Shown: positions 6,950 to 14,406, counted from the stretch's first letter. The stretch: 14,406 bases of DNA from an uncultured Chlorobiaceae bacterium (GCA_903917955.1 CAIXCO010000165.1:1-14406); one strand, 5' to 3'. The notes: generated by a model not told the origin, from the sequence alone. Numbers and translations are program-made.

Positions 6950-9900
6950 ATGAAAGGCGCCTGTCACCATATCAGAAGCAATGCCCACGAGAGCTGGGTT
7001 AAGACTGCTGTTGTGACACTCTCATTGCTGACGGGATATCGCGCTTTTGCCTTGCCCGTAGAGGGGATGGTGGTTGCAGGGCAGGGAACAATAAGCACTC
7101 CATCGACTACATTGATGCGCATCGAACAAAAAAGCAACAGCGCCATCATCAACTGGAGTGCCTTCGGTATTGAGCGTGGTGAAGCTCTCAACATTGCCCA
7201 GCCCGATACCCGTTCCATCCTGCTCAACCGGGTTACAGGGAACAATGCTTCTGAAATATTCGGATCACTTTCAGCAAACGGCAGGGTCTTTCTGGTGAAT
7301 CCGAACGGCATCCTTTTTGCCCCCGGTGCCAGCGTCCATGTTGGAGGACTGGTAGCCTCCACTCTGGCCATCAGCGACAACGACTTTCTCTCTGAACAAT
7401 ACCGCTTCTCCCGGAATGGTACTGCCGCTTCAGTGGTCAACGAGGGAGATATCAACGGAGGATTTATTGCGCTGCTCGGAGAGAGTGCTGTCACCAACAG
7501 CGGAACAGTTGTCACCATCAAAGGGACAACCGGAATGGGCGCTGGAGAGAAAATTACCCTCAACATAGACCCTGGTGGACTAGTGGCGATCAAGGTGGAT
7601 AAAAGCTCCCTGAACGCGCAGATAACAAACAGTGGAGTGATTGAGGCCGATGGCGGCAGAGTGGTGATCACCACCTTGGCAGCCGGAGAGTTGCTTGCCT
7701 CAGTAGTCAATAACAGCGGCAAGGTGCGTGCAGCGAGTATGACAGAACGCGACGACTCCATCGTGATCGAAGGGGGCTCCATCATCAACACGGGCTCGTT
7801 CACCGCTTCCAGCATAAACGCAAGAGGGAACAACATCCTCGACGCTGGCAGATGGAGTGCGGAGGGCAGTGTAAGAGGCGGCTCCATACACATTGATGCG
7901 GCGGGCACGGTTGAGCAGTGTGCGGCCAGCCAGATATCAACCAATGGCGGCAATGGCGGCCAAATCCACATCAATGCCGGAAAGGCCCTCTACCTCTCAG
8001 GAACACTGTGTGCAAACGGCCGTGACGGAGAGGGTGGCGAGATCAGGGTCACTGCGCCAAACACGCTCCTCGCCGCAGCACGGATAGAGGCTAATGGCAA
8101 GAAAGGCGGAGGAAGTATCTTCGTCGGTGGTGGCTGGCAGGGAATGGATGGCTCACTGGCCAACGCCGCGACCACCACGGTAACCAATAACAGCCTGCTG
8201 ACAGCCAACGCTATTGAGAACGGCAACGGAGGCAAGGTGGTACTCTGGTCGGATCTCTCAACAGCCTTTGCCGGAACCATAGAGGCCAGGGGAGGCCGCA
8301 ACCGTGGCAACGGAGGAGCCGTTGAAGTATCAAGCCATAAGAATCTCGCATTCTCCGGTCAGGTCGTGACGAGCGCACCCCAAGGCGAAAATGGCTTCCT
8401 GCTGCTTGATCCGCTCAACATCACCATTGATGCCAATACCATAATCCCCCTCTTCACCCTCATTTCGTTGCCTGACACAAACCCTGCGGCAGGTGACGAG
8501 CATGGCTCCGGCACCATCCTCGAACTGGGCAACGGCAATATCCTTGTTGCCAGCCCCCTCGACGACTTCGTCGCAACAGATGCGGGAGCAATCAGACTCT
8601 ACAAGCCGGATGGCACCTTGCTCTCCATGCTCTGCGGCTCTTCCGTCAATGACATGGTGGGTGAAACAGTGACCGCCCTGAGCAGCAGGAGCAGTGCCGT
8701 CACGTTGACACGCCAATGGTCGAATGGTGGTCAGGCCGACGCCGGTGCGATCACCTGGATCAATGGAACCAGCGGTATCAGCGGAATTGTCTCCCAAAGC
8801 AACAGTCTGGTAGGCTCTTCGACCAATGATGGAGCCTCATCGCGTGTGATTCCCCTCACAAACAACAATTACGTAGTCAGTACGCCAAACTGGGATAAAA
8901 GTACCCTCACTGAAGTCGGTGCTGTCACCTGGGGCAGTGGACAGGGAGGTACCGTCGGGGTAATAGGAACTACAAAGAGTCTGACCGGTTCCAGTAAAAA
9001 CGATCAAGTTGGAACTGTAACAGCACTGACCAACGGCAATTATGTTGTCTCTTCCTTGTTGTGGGACAAGGGAACCACTGCCAATACAGGAGCTGTGACC
9101 TGGGGAGATGGCTTTAACGGAACCGTCGGCTCCGTAAGCGCAACCAACAGCCTGGTCGGCACCAAAACAGGCGATCAGGTAGGCAGCGTAACAGCACTGA
9201 CGAACGGTAATTACGTCGTGAGCGCTCCCAATTGGGACAATGGTTCACTCACCAATGCTGGCATGGTCACCCTCGTAAATGGTGCCACCGGTGCGGTCGG
9301 GACAATAAGCGCTGCGAGAAGCCTGGTCGGTTCCAAAAAAGAGGACAAGGTTGGAGGAGAGGTAACTGCTTTGAAAAACGGTAACTACACCGTTATTTCT
9401 GCAAACTGGGACAATGGAGCAACTGTTGACGCAGGTGCCGTAACATGGGGGAATGGAGTCACCGGCACAGTGGGAACAATAAGCGCAGCAAACAGCCTGG
9501 TCGGTTCTACAACCGGTGACCTTGCGTCAGCTCATGTTACAGCACTGACTAATGGCCACTTCGCTATCAACTCCCCCGGTTGGGACAAAGGCTCTATTGT
9601 CGACGCGGGGGCCGTAACCTGGGGTAATGGAATTACTGGCAGTGCAGGAACAATAAGCGCCTCCAACAGTCTCGTAGGATCGACAACAAAAGACGCCCTT
9701 GCATCAACCCTCACAGCACTGGCCAATGGTAATTTTGTACTCGCTTCGCCAAATTGGGATAATGGATTGACCGTCGACGTTGGAGCTGTAACCTGGGGTA
9801 ATGGCCTTGGCGGCACTGTCGGGGCCATAAGCATGGCCAACAGTCTGACAGGCTCTACAACAAATGACGGTGAGCACGTTCACATAACAGCTCTCACCAA

Positions 9901-12025
9901 CGGCAATTATCTGGCGGGCTCGCCATTCTGGGATAATGGTTCAGCCAGCGATGCAGGGGCGGTAACCTGGGGCAATGGAATCGGTGGCACCATCGGGCTG
10001 ATAAGTGCGGCCAACAGTCTGGTAGGGTCAACCAAAAATGACTATGCCGGATCGGATGCTTCGGGGACAAACAAGGTGACTGCATTGACGAATGGCAATT
10101 ACGTGGTCTCGTCAACAGTATGGGACAAGGGGACGACAGCCAATGCCGGCGCTGTAACTTGGGGAGATGGCCTTGGCGGCACTTCGGGGGCAATAAGCGC
10201 AGAGAACAGTTTGACGGGTTCAAAAACAGGCGATCAGGTAGGGGCGGTGACAGCCATGCCCGACGGAAGCTACGTGGTTTCCTCTCCCCTGTGGAACAAT
10301 GGCTCACTCACCAACGCAGGCGCAATAAGCTGGTTGAGTGGACTCGGCAGCACGACCGGCGAGATCAGCTCTTTGAACAGCCTGCTGGGCTCCAGTAAGG
10401 AAGATCAACTGGGCATTGGCGGTATTACCCCTCTCACTGCGGGCAGCATGGCCGGAAGTTTCATTGTCAGCTCCTTTAACTGGTCAAACAAAACCGGCAA
10501 AGTAGATATTCTTACACCAATCACCGAGCGGGAATCGATACAGCAGGAGTACTCCTTCAATCCCGATAAAGACTATAGCTTCACTCCTGGCCAGATAACC
10601 ACACTGCTTGATGCAGGTGAGCATGTTATCCTGAAGGCGAATAACGACATCACCATCAATTCAGCCATTCTTGCCAACAACCCCCTTGGCAGTGGCGGCA
10701 ATCTTGAGCTGAATGCAGCGAAAAGCATTCTGATCAATGCAAATATCACGACCGGCAACGGAAATCTGAGACTGGTTGCCAATGAGAGGCAGGCTAACGG
10801 AGTTGTTGACGCCGGACGCTCTGCGGGCGAGGCGACCATCACCATGGCCCCGGGCACAGCCATCGACGCAGGCTCAGGAAACGTCACCATCGAACTGCGC
10901 GACGGAGCAGGAAACAGCAACCGGGAGAGCGGTGCACTCACCTTGCGCACCATCACGGCTGGCACCATCAGCGCTGTAAACTTGGGGCCAACAGCCGGTT
11001 CAGGGATAACCCTTGCCTCAGGAACCCTCACCGCGAGCGCAACCAGCGGCAGCACCATTGTTCTGGCTGGTCAAAATTTCACCAACAGTGCCAACACAAA
11101 ACTCTCCACTGCCGGAACAGGACGCTGGATCATCTATTCGGCCAATCCTGAAGCAACCATTAAAGGCGGACTGCTATCCGACTTTCGTCACTACAACGCC
11201 AGTTACAGCGGCTATCCACCCCTCAATGTAAACGAATCAGGCAATGGCTTTATCTATGACACTCTTCCGAGCCAGCTTTCGGTCACAATGACCGTAACCA
11301 GCGGCAGCGCCAGCAGCACTTTCGGCATAAAGCCTGCGACCACTTTTGGCTATACCCTCACCGGCTTTAACGACAGTGAAGATAATGCTGAAAATATCGG
11401 CCTTTTTGGCTCAATAATAACCTCCGGAGTTCCCACGGCAACCTCAAACATTGGCAATTATGCAATAGAGTATGCTGGCGGCCTGTCGAGCAGCGCAGGC
11501 TTCACCTTCACCGCAGGCAGCAAACTCATCTATACCGTTGAAAAGCAGCCCGTCGACGTCAATGAGATTAATCCATTGGTAAACTGGCAATCGGACAGGG
11601 CGCAGAATGCTCGAAAAGCGCTTTCAACCGAAACCCTTCTCAACAACCAGAATCAGACAACCAGCACTCTGCTGGCGGGCTCTCTCATACAGCAAAAAGA
11701 GGCTCATGCTACCCCAAAAAGCGCAAAGAGTAGAGGGTTTGTTGCTGTCAAAACAATAGAGGTGCCGGAAGCTGCGGAGGCATTTTTTATTTTCCCTCTC
11801 CCTGACACCCTGTTCAGCCACAGCAATCCTGATGCAGTTATCTCTCTTGAAGTGCAGTCTGTCAACGGCTCATCGATACCCTCATGGATGACGTTTGACC
11901 CACATCGGAAGGTCATAAGCGGAAAAGCACCAAAAGAGGCGAAAGGGCTCTACCGTATAGAGCTGCTCGCCAAAGACCAGTTTGGTGAAGAAGCCCGTTC
12001 CATACTGCTGATAAAAATCGGATAA
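6950..12025 (+). CDS. Two-partner-secretion exoprotein (filamentous haemagglutinin-like TpsA adhesin)
   Basis: This 1691-residue secreted protein is exported by Sec and then by the TpsB pore encoded next door. Visible in order: a signal peptide with a long n-region, cut probably after Ala34 (YRAFA/LP); a TPS secretion domain with the hallmark NPNGI at 117-121; Gly/Asn-rich beta-helix-like sequence to about 500, ending in LLLDPLNITID; about twelve ~58-residue propeller-like repeats (521-1190); a second beta-helix-like stretch (about 1190-1420, ILKANNDITINSAIL); a YDG/MBG-like domain (about 1421-1535); a low-complexity linker; and a C-terminal cadherin/Ig-like domain (about 1595-1691, IPSWMTFDP and ISGKAP). 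No toxin, peptidase or anchor motif is apparent, so adhesion or cell contact is the likeliest role. Start context is weak. Gene boundaries and TPS assignment are firm; the ligand is unknown. Confidence 0.92.
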   Translation: MKGACHHIRSNAHESWVKTAVVTLSLLTGYRAFALPVEGMVVAGQGTISTPSTTLMRIEQKSNSAIINWSAFGIERGEALNIAQPDTRSILLNRVTGNNASEIFGSLSANGRVFLVNPNGILFAPGASVHVGGLVASTLAISDNDFLSEQYRFSRNGTAASVVNEGDINGGFIALLGESAVTNSGTVVTIKGTTGMGAGEKITLNIDPGGLVAIKVDKSSLNAQITNSGVIEADGGRVVITTLAAGELLASVVNNSGKVRAASMTERDDSIVIEGGSIINTGSFTASSINARGNNILDAGRWSAEGSVRGGSIHIDAAGTVEQCAASQISTNGGNGGQIHINAGKALYLSGTLCANGRDGEGGEIRVTAPNTLLAAARIEANGKKGGGSIFVGGGWQGMDGSLANAATTTVTNNSLLTANAIENGNGGKVVLWSDLSTAFAGTIEARGGRNRGNGGAVEVSSHKNLAFSGQVVTSAPQGENGFLLLDPLNITIDANTIIPLFTLISLPDTNPAAGDEHGSGTILELGNGNILVASPLDDFVATDAGAIRLYKPDGTLLSMLCGSSVNDMVGETVTALSSRSSAVTLTRQWSNGGQADAGAITWINGTSGISGIVSQSNSLVGSSTNDGASSRVIPLTNNNYVVSTPNWDKSTLTEVGAVTWGSGQGGTVGVIGTTKSLTGSSKNDQVGTVTALTNGNYVVSSLLWDKGTTANTGAVTWGDGFNGTVGSVSATNSLVGTKTGDQVGSVTALTNGNYVVSAPNWDNGSLTNAGMVTLVNGATGAVGTISAARSLVGSKKEDKVGGEVTALKNGNYTVISANWDNGATVDAGAVTWGNGVTGTVGTISAANSLVGSTTGDLASAHVTALTNGHFAINSPGWDKGSIVDAGAVTWGNGITGSAGTISASNSLVGSTTKDALASTLTALANGNFVLASPNWDNGLTVDVGAVTWGNGLGGTVGAISMANSLTGSTTNDGEHVHITALTNGNYLAGSPFWDNGSASDAGAVTWGNGIGGTIGLISAANSLVGSTKNDYAGSDASGTNKVTALTNGNYVVSSTVWDKGTTANAGAVTWGDGLGGTSGAISAENSLTGSKTGDQVGAVTAMPDGSYVVSSPLWNNGSLTNAGAISWLSGLGSTTGEISSLNSLLGSSKEDQLGIGGITPLTAGSMAGSFIVSSFNWSNKTGKVDILTPITERESIQQEYSFNPDKDYSFTPGQITTLLDAGEHVILKANNDITINSAILANNPLGSGGNLELNAAKSILINANITTGNGNLRLVANERQANGVVDAGRSAGEATITMAPGTAIDAGSGNVTIELRDGAGNSNRESGALTLRTITAGTISAVNLGPTAGSGITLASGTLTASATSGSTIVLAGQNFTNSANTKLSTAGTGRWIIYSANPEATIKGGLLSDFRHYNASYSGYPPLNVNESGNGFIYDTLPSQLSVTMTVTSGSASSTFGIKPATTFGYTLTGFNDSEDNAENIGLFGSIITSGVPTATSNIGNYAIEYAGGLSSSAGFTFTAGSKLIYTVEKQPVDVNEINPLVNWQSDRAQNARKALSTETLLNNQNQTTSTLLAGSLIQQKEAHATPKSAKSRGFVAVKTIEVPEAAEAFFIFPLPDTLFSHSNPDAVISLEVQSVNGSSIPSWMTFDPHRKVISGKAPKEAKGLYRIELLAKDQFGEEARSILLIKIG
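8510..10519 (+). repeat. Array of ~58-residue propeller-like repeats inside tpsA
   Basis: About twelve tandem protein repeats occur: ten clear ones from residue 572 to 1155 plus degenerate units at each end. A typical unit runs VTALTNGNYVVSSPNWDNG, then AGAVTWGNG, then NSLVGS with a following Asp-containing turn. Unit lengths are 57-59 residues except unit 8 (64). The Asp after the LVGS/LTGS segment is present in all ten clear units. The pattern of glycines, NGNYVVSSP and D-x-VG resembles FG-GAP/integrin-type beta-propeller blades. I recall an uncharacterised Pfam repeat of this type in haemagglutinin-like proteins (DUF5649). At DNA level the copies have diverged, with identity only in short runs. 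Confidence 0.88.
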
Positions 12026-12032
12026 ACTTTAC

Positions 12033-12036
12033 GGAG
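12033..12036 (+). promoter_or_regulatory. Ribosome binding site of tpsB
   Basis: GGAG lies six bases before the tpsB ATG at 12043, in the 17-base gap after the tpsA stop. It is the best Shine-Dalgarno in the window and fixes the tpsB start. Most other genes here have none that is convincing. Confidence 0.75.
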
Positions 12037-12042
12037 TCCACC

Positions 12043-13731
12043 ATGTCCAGATCACTGCAAACACTCATCTTCGTATCAGCCATGACAGCACACAGCGCTT
12101 TTGCTGCGGATATTCCTGACGCTGGCCGGATGCTCAGGGAGAGCACTCCCCCGCCCTCCCTTGAGCCGCAAAAAGAGGCACCAACGTTTCAAAGTCCGGA
12201 GAGGCAGAAAGAACAGAACGAAAGCGGCACACTGCTCAAGGTGACGGGCTTTACCTTTACAGGCAACACTCTCTTTTCAAGTGATGAGCTTTCAAGGCTT
12301 ATGTCGGGCTGCATCAATAAAGAGATGACCTTTTCCGGACTGAATGAGGCCAGCGCAGCAATAACCAACGCTTACCGGCAAAAAGGCTATTTTCTCGCTT
12401 CAACTTTTTTCCCGCCGCAAACGATACAACCCGGCGATCCCCTTCTCATTGAAATCATTGAAGGCGTTCTCGACACTCTCCATGTCGAAACCATACCGGT
12501 CAAGACACGAATCCAGAAATCCATCCTGGAAAGTTATGCCAACCAGGTGCCCCGCCAGCAGCCTCTTGAAGAGGGCTCACTTACCTCCATGGTCATGAGA
12601 GTCAATGATCTCCCCAATATCTCTTCGCGCATCCTGCTCGAACCAGGCTCCCGTCCCGGCACAACGCGTGCAACCCTTGAAGTTGCCGAAGGCCGGCCCT
12701 ACAGCTTTGCACTCGACATCGACAACTTTGGGAACCATGCAACCGGAGAGAACCAGGTTGGTGCCACCATGGAGCTCTACTCACCCCTTCATCTCGGAGA
12801 TCAGTTCACCCTGCGCTTGCAGTCATCCACAACCGGAGACTTGCGGAACATACAGGCTGGCTATACCGTACCGGTAACCCTCTCTGGCACAAGGATCGGA
12901 GTACACTACAGCTCGGTAAGCTACCAGTTGGGAGGATTATTTGAACCATTAAACGCTGATGGCAATGGCCACAACCTGACGCTTGCCGTTACCCAGCCAC
13001 TCATACGCCAGCGAAACTTGATTGTAAACGCAACCGTTGCCGGAGAAAGCAGTAGACTTGACGACCGAATGGAGAGCATATCACTCAAAAACAGCCGTCA
13101 CAGCCTCTCCTGGCAGGCAGGCCTTACTGCGATCCAAAGGGAGAGTGGTTTGGGGGGAAGCTCTACTTCACTCTCGCTTGGTTTTGTGGGTGGGCGCCTC
13201 AATATTGATGATGCCGAAGCACTTTCAACCGACCAGTTACCAGACGGACTGCACACCAACGGTGGTTATTCAAAAATTGCCATGGCTCTTGGACGAAACC
13301 AGAGCATCTCTCAAGGGTTCACTCTCTACGCGGGAGCATACGGGCAATGGGCTCAAAAAAACCTGAGCAGCTCGGAACAGCTCTCACTCGGGGGACCGAG
13401 TGCCGTGCGTGCGTGGCAAAGGGGTGAATCATACGCCGACAAGGGTGTTGTCGCAACAACAGAACTGCGCTATCTGGCAGGCACTCTCGGAGAACTTCCC
13501 GGCACACTGCAATTCAGCGCTTTTGTTGACCACGGCTATGCCCTTCTTCATGCAAACCCCACCGCCAATGGTGAAACGAACACTCGCAACCTTACCGGAG
13601 CAGGGTTCGGCGTGAAATGGTTCAACATCAGCAACTACAGCCTTCAGGCAACGTGCGCATGGAAAATTGCCGGTGAAAGCAACCCCACCGACACCCCCAT
13701 GATTTTTGTCCAGGCGGTAAAACGATTTTAG
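12043..13731 (+). CDS. Two-partner-secretion outer-membrane transporter (TpsB, ShlB/FhaC/HecB family)
   Basis: This 562-residue Omp85-superfamily pore exports the upstream TpsA protein across the outer membrane. The signal peptide is cut probably after Ala21 (SAFA/AD). A Pro/Glu/Gln-rich linker (about 33-61) is followed by a POTRA domain (about 66-142; VTGFTFTGNTLF, YRQKGYFLASTFFPPQ) and a second POTRA-like region to about 215. A 16-strand-type barrel follows from about 220 and ends in the C-terminal Phe (VKRF) needed for outer-membrane insertion. The L6 loop motif, VRGY in FhaC, reads VRAW at 455-458 inside GGPSAVRAWQRGE; I recall VRAY/VRAW as a common variant in this branch. Position directly after tpsA with a 17-base gap indicates an operon. 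The stop is followed at once by an in-frame PIN-domain ORF. Confidence 0.94.
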   Translation: MSRSLQTLIFVSAMTAHSAFAADIPDAGRMLRESTPPPSLEPQKEAPTFQSPERQKEQNESGTLLKVTGFTFTGNTLFSSDELSRLMSGCINKEMTFSGLNEASAAITNAYRQKGYFLASTFFPPQTIQPGDPLLIEIIEGVLDTLHVETIPVKTRIQKSILESYANQVPRQQPLEEGSLTSMVMRVNDLPNISSRILLEPGSRPGTTRATLEVAEGRPYSFALDIDNFGNHATGENQVGATMELYSPLHLGDQFTLRLQSSTTGDLRNIQAGYTVPVTLSGTRIGVHYSSVSYQLGGLFEPLNADGNGHNLTLAVTQPLIRQRNLIVNATVAGESSRLDDRMESISLKNSRHSLSWQAGLTAIQRESGLGGSSTSLSLGFVGGRLNIDDAEALSTDQLPDGLHTNGGYSKIAMALGRNQSISQGFTLYAGAYGQWAQKNLSSSEQLSLGGPSAVRAWQRGESYADKGVVATTELRYLAGTLGELPGTLQFSAFVDHGYALLHANPTANGETNTRNLTGAGFGVKWFNISNYSLQATCAWKIAGESNPTDTPMIFVQAVKRF

Positions 13732-13740
13732 CTCTCAATT

Positions 13741-14130
13741 TTGATATATCTCTTGATAGATACCGGAATTATATTTAGACTGCGAAAAGCTTTTTATCAA
13801 GGAGGACCACCTATACCTGTTACGTCATCAGTTACACAGGCTGAATTACTCTATGGCTTGGCAAAACGCGCCTATCCAAAAGGCCTCACAGCCCGAGTCC
13901 ATGAGTTTTTGATTCGGGTAAAAATATTGGCCTGGGATAAAGATGTTGCCACTTTCTATGGTGATCTTCGAGCCAGATGCGAAACCGCAGGTGTAACGCA
14001 CTCACCACTTGACCTCATGATTACTGCTCATGCCCAGGCAGTCAATGCAATTCTTGTCACAGGAGATAAAGCGTTTTCCAGAATCCCGGATCGGTTGACT
14101 CTGGAAAATTGGACACTGCCACCAGAATAA
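13741..14130 (+). CDS. VapC-like PIN-domain toxin, orphan and probably degenerate
   Basis: This 129-residue protein resembles VapC ribonucleases. The acidic PIN residues are present at Asp7, Glu35 (TQAELLYG), Asp91 (PLDLMITAHA) and Asp109 (LVTGDKAF), and the C terminus ENW is typical. Three features look wrong. The first motif reads LLIDTG instead of the usual LLDTN. The spacing from Asp7 to Glu35 is about seven residues shorter than in homologues I recall, removing part of the first helices. The only available start is TTG at 13741 with no Shine-Dalgarno. The frame is that of tpsB, separated only by TAG plus three codons. No VapB antitoxin gene precedes it. The 5' part is more AT-rich than tpsB. 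It may be a decayed acquired toxin; activity is uncertain. Confidence 0.65.
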   Translation: MIYLLIDTGIIFRLRKAFYQGGPPIPVTSSVTQAELLYGLAKRAYPKGLTARVHEFLIRVKILAWDKDVATFYGDLRARCETAGVTHSPLDLMITAHAQAVNAILVTGDKAFSRIPDRLTLENWTLPPE

Positions 14131-14139
14131 TCATCTGGT
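14121..14139. terminator. Small hairpin between convergent genes
   Basis: ACCAGA (14121-14126) and TCTGGT (14134-14139) form a 6-base-pair stem with a 7-base loop that contains the stop codon of the PIN gene. It lies between two convergent genes and could act on both strands. There is no T-tract on either side, so it may be incidental. Confidence 0.25.
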
Positions 14140-14152
14140 ATCAAGGGAGTCG

Positions 14153-14374
14153 TTACGGCCATTCATCCCGTAATCGCTTCTGAATTTCTGAAGGATCACC
14201 GGAAAACGTGGCGGAAGTCTCAAGACCGCCTGCCATATCGATCAGCATCTCTTTACCTGACGCAGGCTCACCTGCTATTTTATTTTGCAGGAACTCGGCA
14301 AAATCAAGTATCTCAGCTACGACCGGTTCAGGAAGCTCTTTTGCTGTTTTATAGAGTTTCTCCGCTGTATTCAT
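14153..14374 (-). CDS. DUF2281-family antitoxin-like protein, unpaired
   Basis: This 73-residue protein matches the pattern of DUF2281 (VapB-type antitoxin) proteins. It has an N-terminal helix pair (AEKLYKTAKELPEPVV, then EILDFAEFLQNK), a middle segment around DMAGGLE, and the C-terminal block GDPSEIQKRLRDEWP. Length is normal. An AGGGA stretch lies about seven bases before the ATG on the minus strand. In most genomes such a gene is followed on the same strand by a PIN toxin gene. Here the minus strand beyond its stop is occupied by the tail of the convergent PIN gene, 22 bases away, so no partner follows. Its product could still act as a transcriptional regulator or neutralise a toxin encoded elsewhere. 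Confidence 0.75.
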   Translation of the reverse strand: MNTAEKLYKTAKELPEPVVAEILDFAEFLQNKIAGEPASGKEMLIDMAGGLETSATFSGDPSEIQKRLRDEWP

Positions 14375-14406
14375 CTGGATTCCCTGTTGCTGAACATGAT
14401 GGTCTC

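Noticed and set aside
6964..7974. Long minus-strand ORF (336 codons) opposite the TPS domain of tpsA
   Set aside because: It lies wholly antisense to a clearly recognised secretion domain, its translation is low-complexity Pro/Ser/Leu-rich, and it shows no known motif. It follows from codon bias in the real gene.
8663..10414. CRISPR-like or non-coding DNA repeat array
   Set aside because: The periodicity is in the protein (57-64 residues per unit) within one open frame. DNA copies are diverged and there are no spacers.
10573..11058. Minus-strand ORF in the second beta-helix region of tpsA
   Set aside because: The translation is Ala/Pro/Val-rich shadow sequence with no family features.
11720..12025. 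Contact-dependent inhibition toxin at the TpsA C terminus
   Set aside because: The C-terminal ~100 residues fit a cadherin/Ig-like domain. No VENN-type junction, nuclease motif or immunity gene follows, and the next gene is the transporter.
13741..14374. Treating the PIN gene and the DUF2281 gene as one intact toxin-antitoxin operon
   Set aside because: They are on opposite strands and convergent, and the family subgroups do not look cognate. They are listed as separate unpaired genes.

Overview
The window reads as chromosomal DNA of a green sulfur bacterium (Chlorobiaceae, Chlorobium/Pelodictyon-like). This is an inference. It rests on the Mg-type HemB, the four-gene methylmalonyl-CoA decarboxylase set next to hemB and aroC, mostly weak Shine-Dalgarno sequences, and a large two-partner-secreted protein beside housekeeping genes. 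No RNA gene, insertion sequence, prophage or CRISPR array was seen, and no gene-free stretch exceeds 300 bases.

Left part (1-4412): a histidinol-phosphatase-type inositol-monophosphatase family gene (hisN, minus strand) diverges from a compact plus-strand operon. The operon encodes a biotin-dependent, membrane-bound decarboxylase pump: carboxyltransferase (mmdA), small membrane anchor (OadG type), biotin carrier, and multi-spanning beta subunit (mmdB). No biotin carboxylase gene is present, which fits a decarboxylase rather than an ATP-driven carboxylase. The beta subunit carries Asn where family members usually have the Asp of the GADGP-type motif tied to Na+ coupling.

Middle (4413-6830): hemB (5-aminolevulinate to porphobilinogen, feeding haem and bacteriochlorophyll synthesis) and aroC (chorismate synthase). 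Each is followed by a GC-rich hairpin ending in the same GGGCATTTA trailer.

Right part (6831-13731): a two-partner secretion operon. The 1691-residue exoprotein (TpsA) has a signal peptide, a TPS secretion domain with NPNGI, a beta-helix-like region, about twelve ~58-residue repeats that look like beta-propeller blades, a second beta-helix-like region, a YDG/MBG-like domain and a cadherin-like Ig domain at the C terminus. TpsB, its outer-membrane transporter, follows after 17 bases behind the clearest ribosome binding site in the window. The repeat array shows a hidden six-unit period: units 1-4 match units 7-10. This suggests that a six-blade module was duplicated, giving two tandem propellers.

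Right edge (13732-14406): two unpaired toxin-antitoxin halves lie tail to tail. A VapC-like PIN protein starts three codons after the tpsB stop and in the same frame. It keeps its acidic residues but has a shortened N-terminal region, a TTG start and no VapB. A DUF2281-type antitoxin gene sits on the opposite strand with no toxin behind it. This looks like a decayed or rearranged accessory patch.
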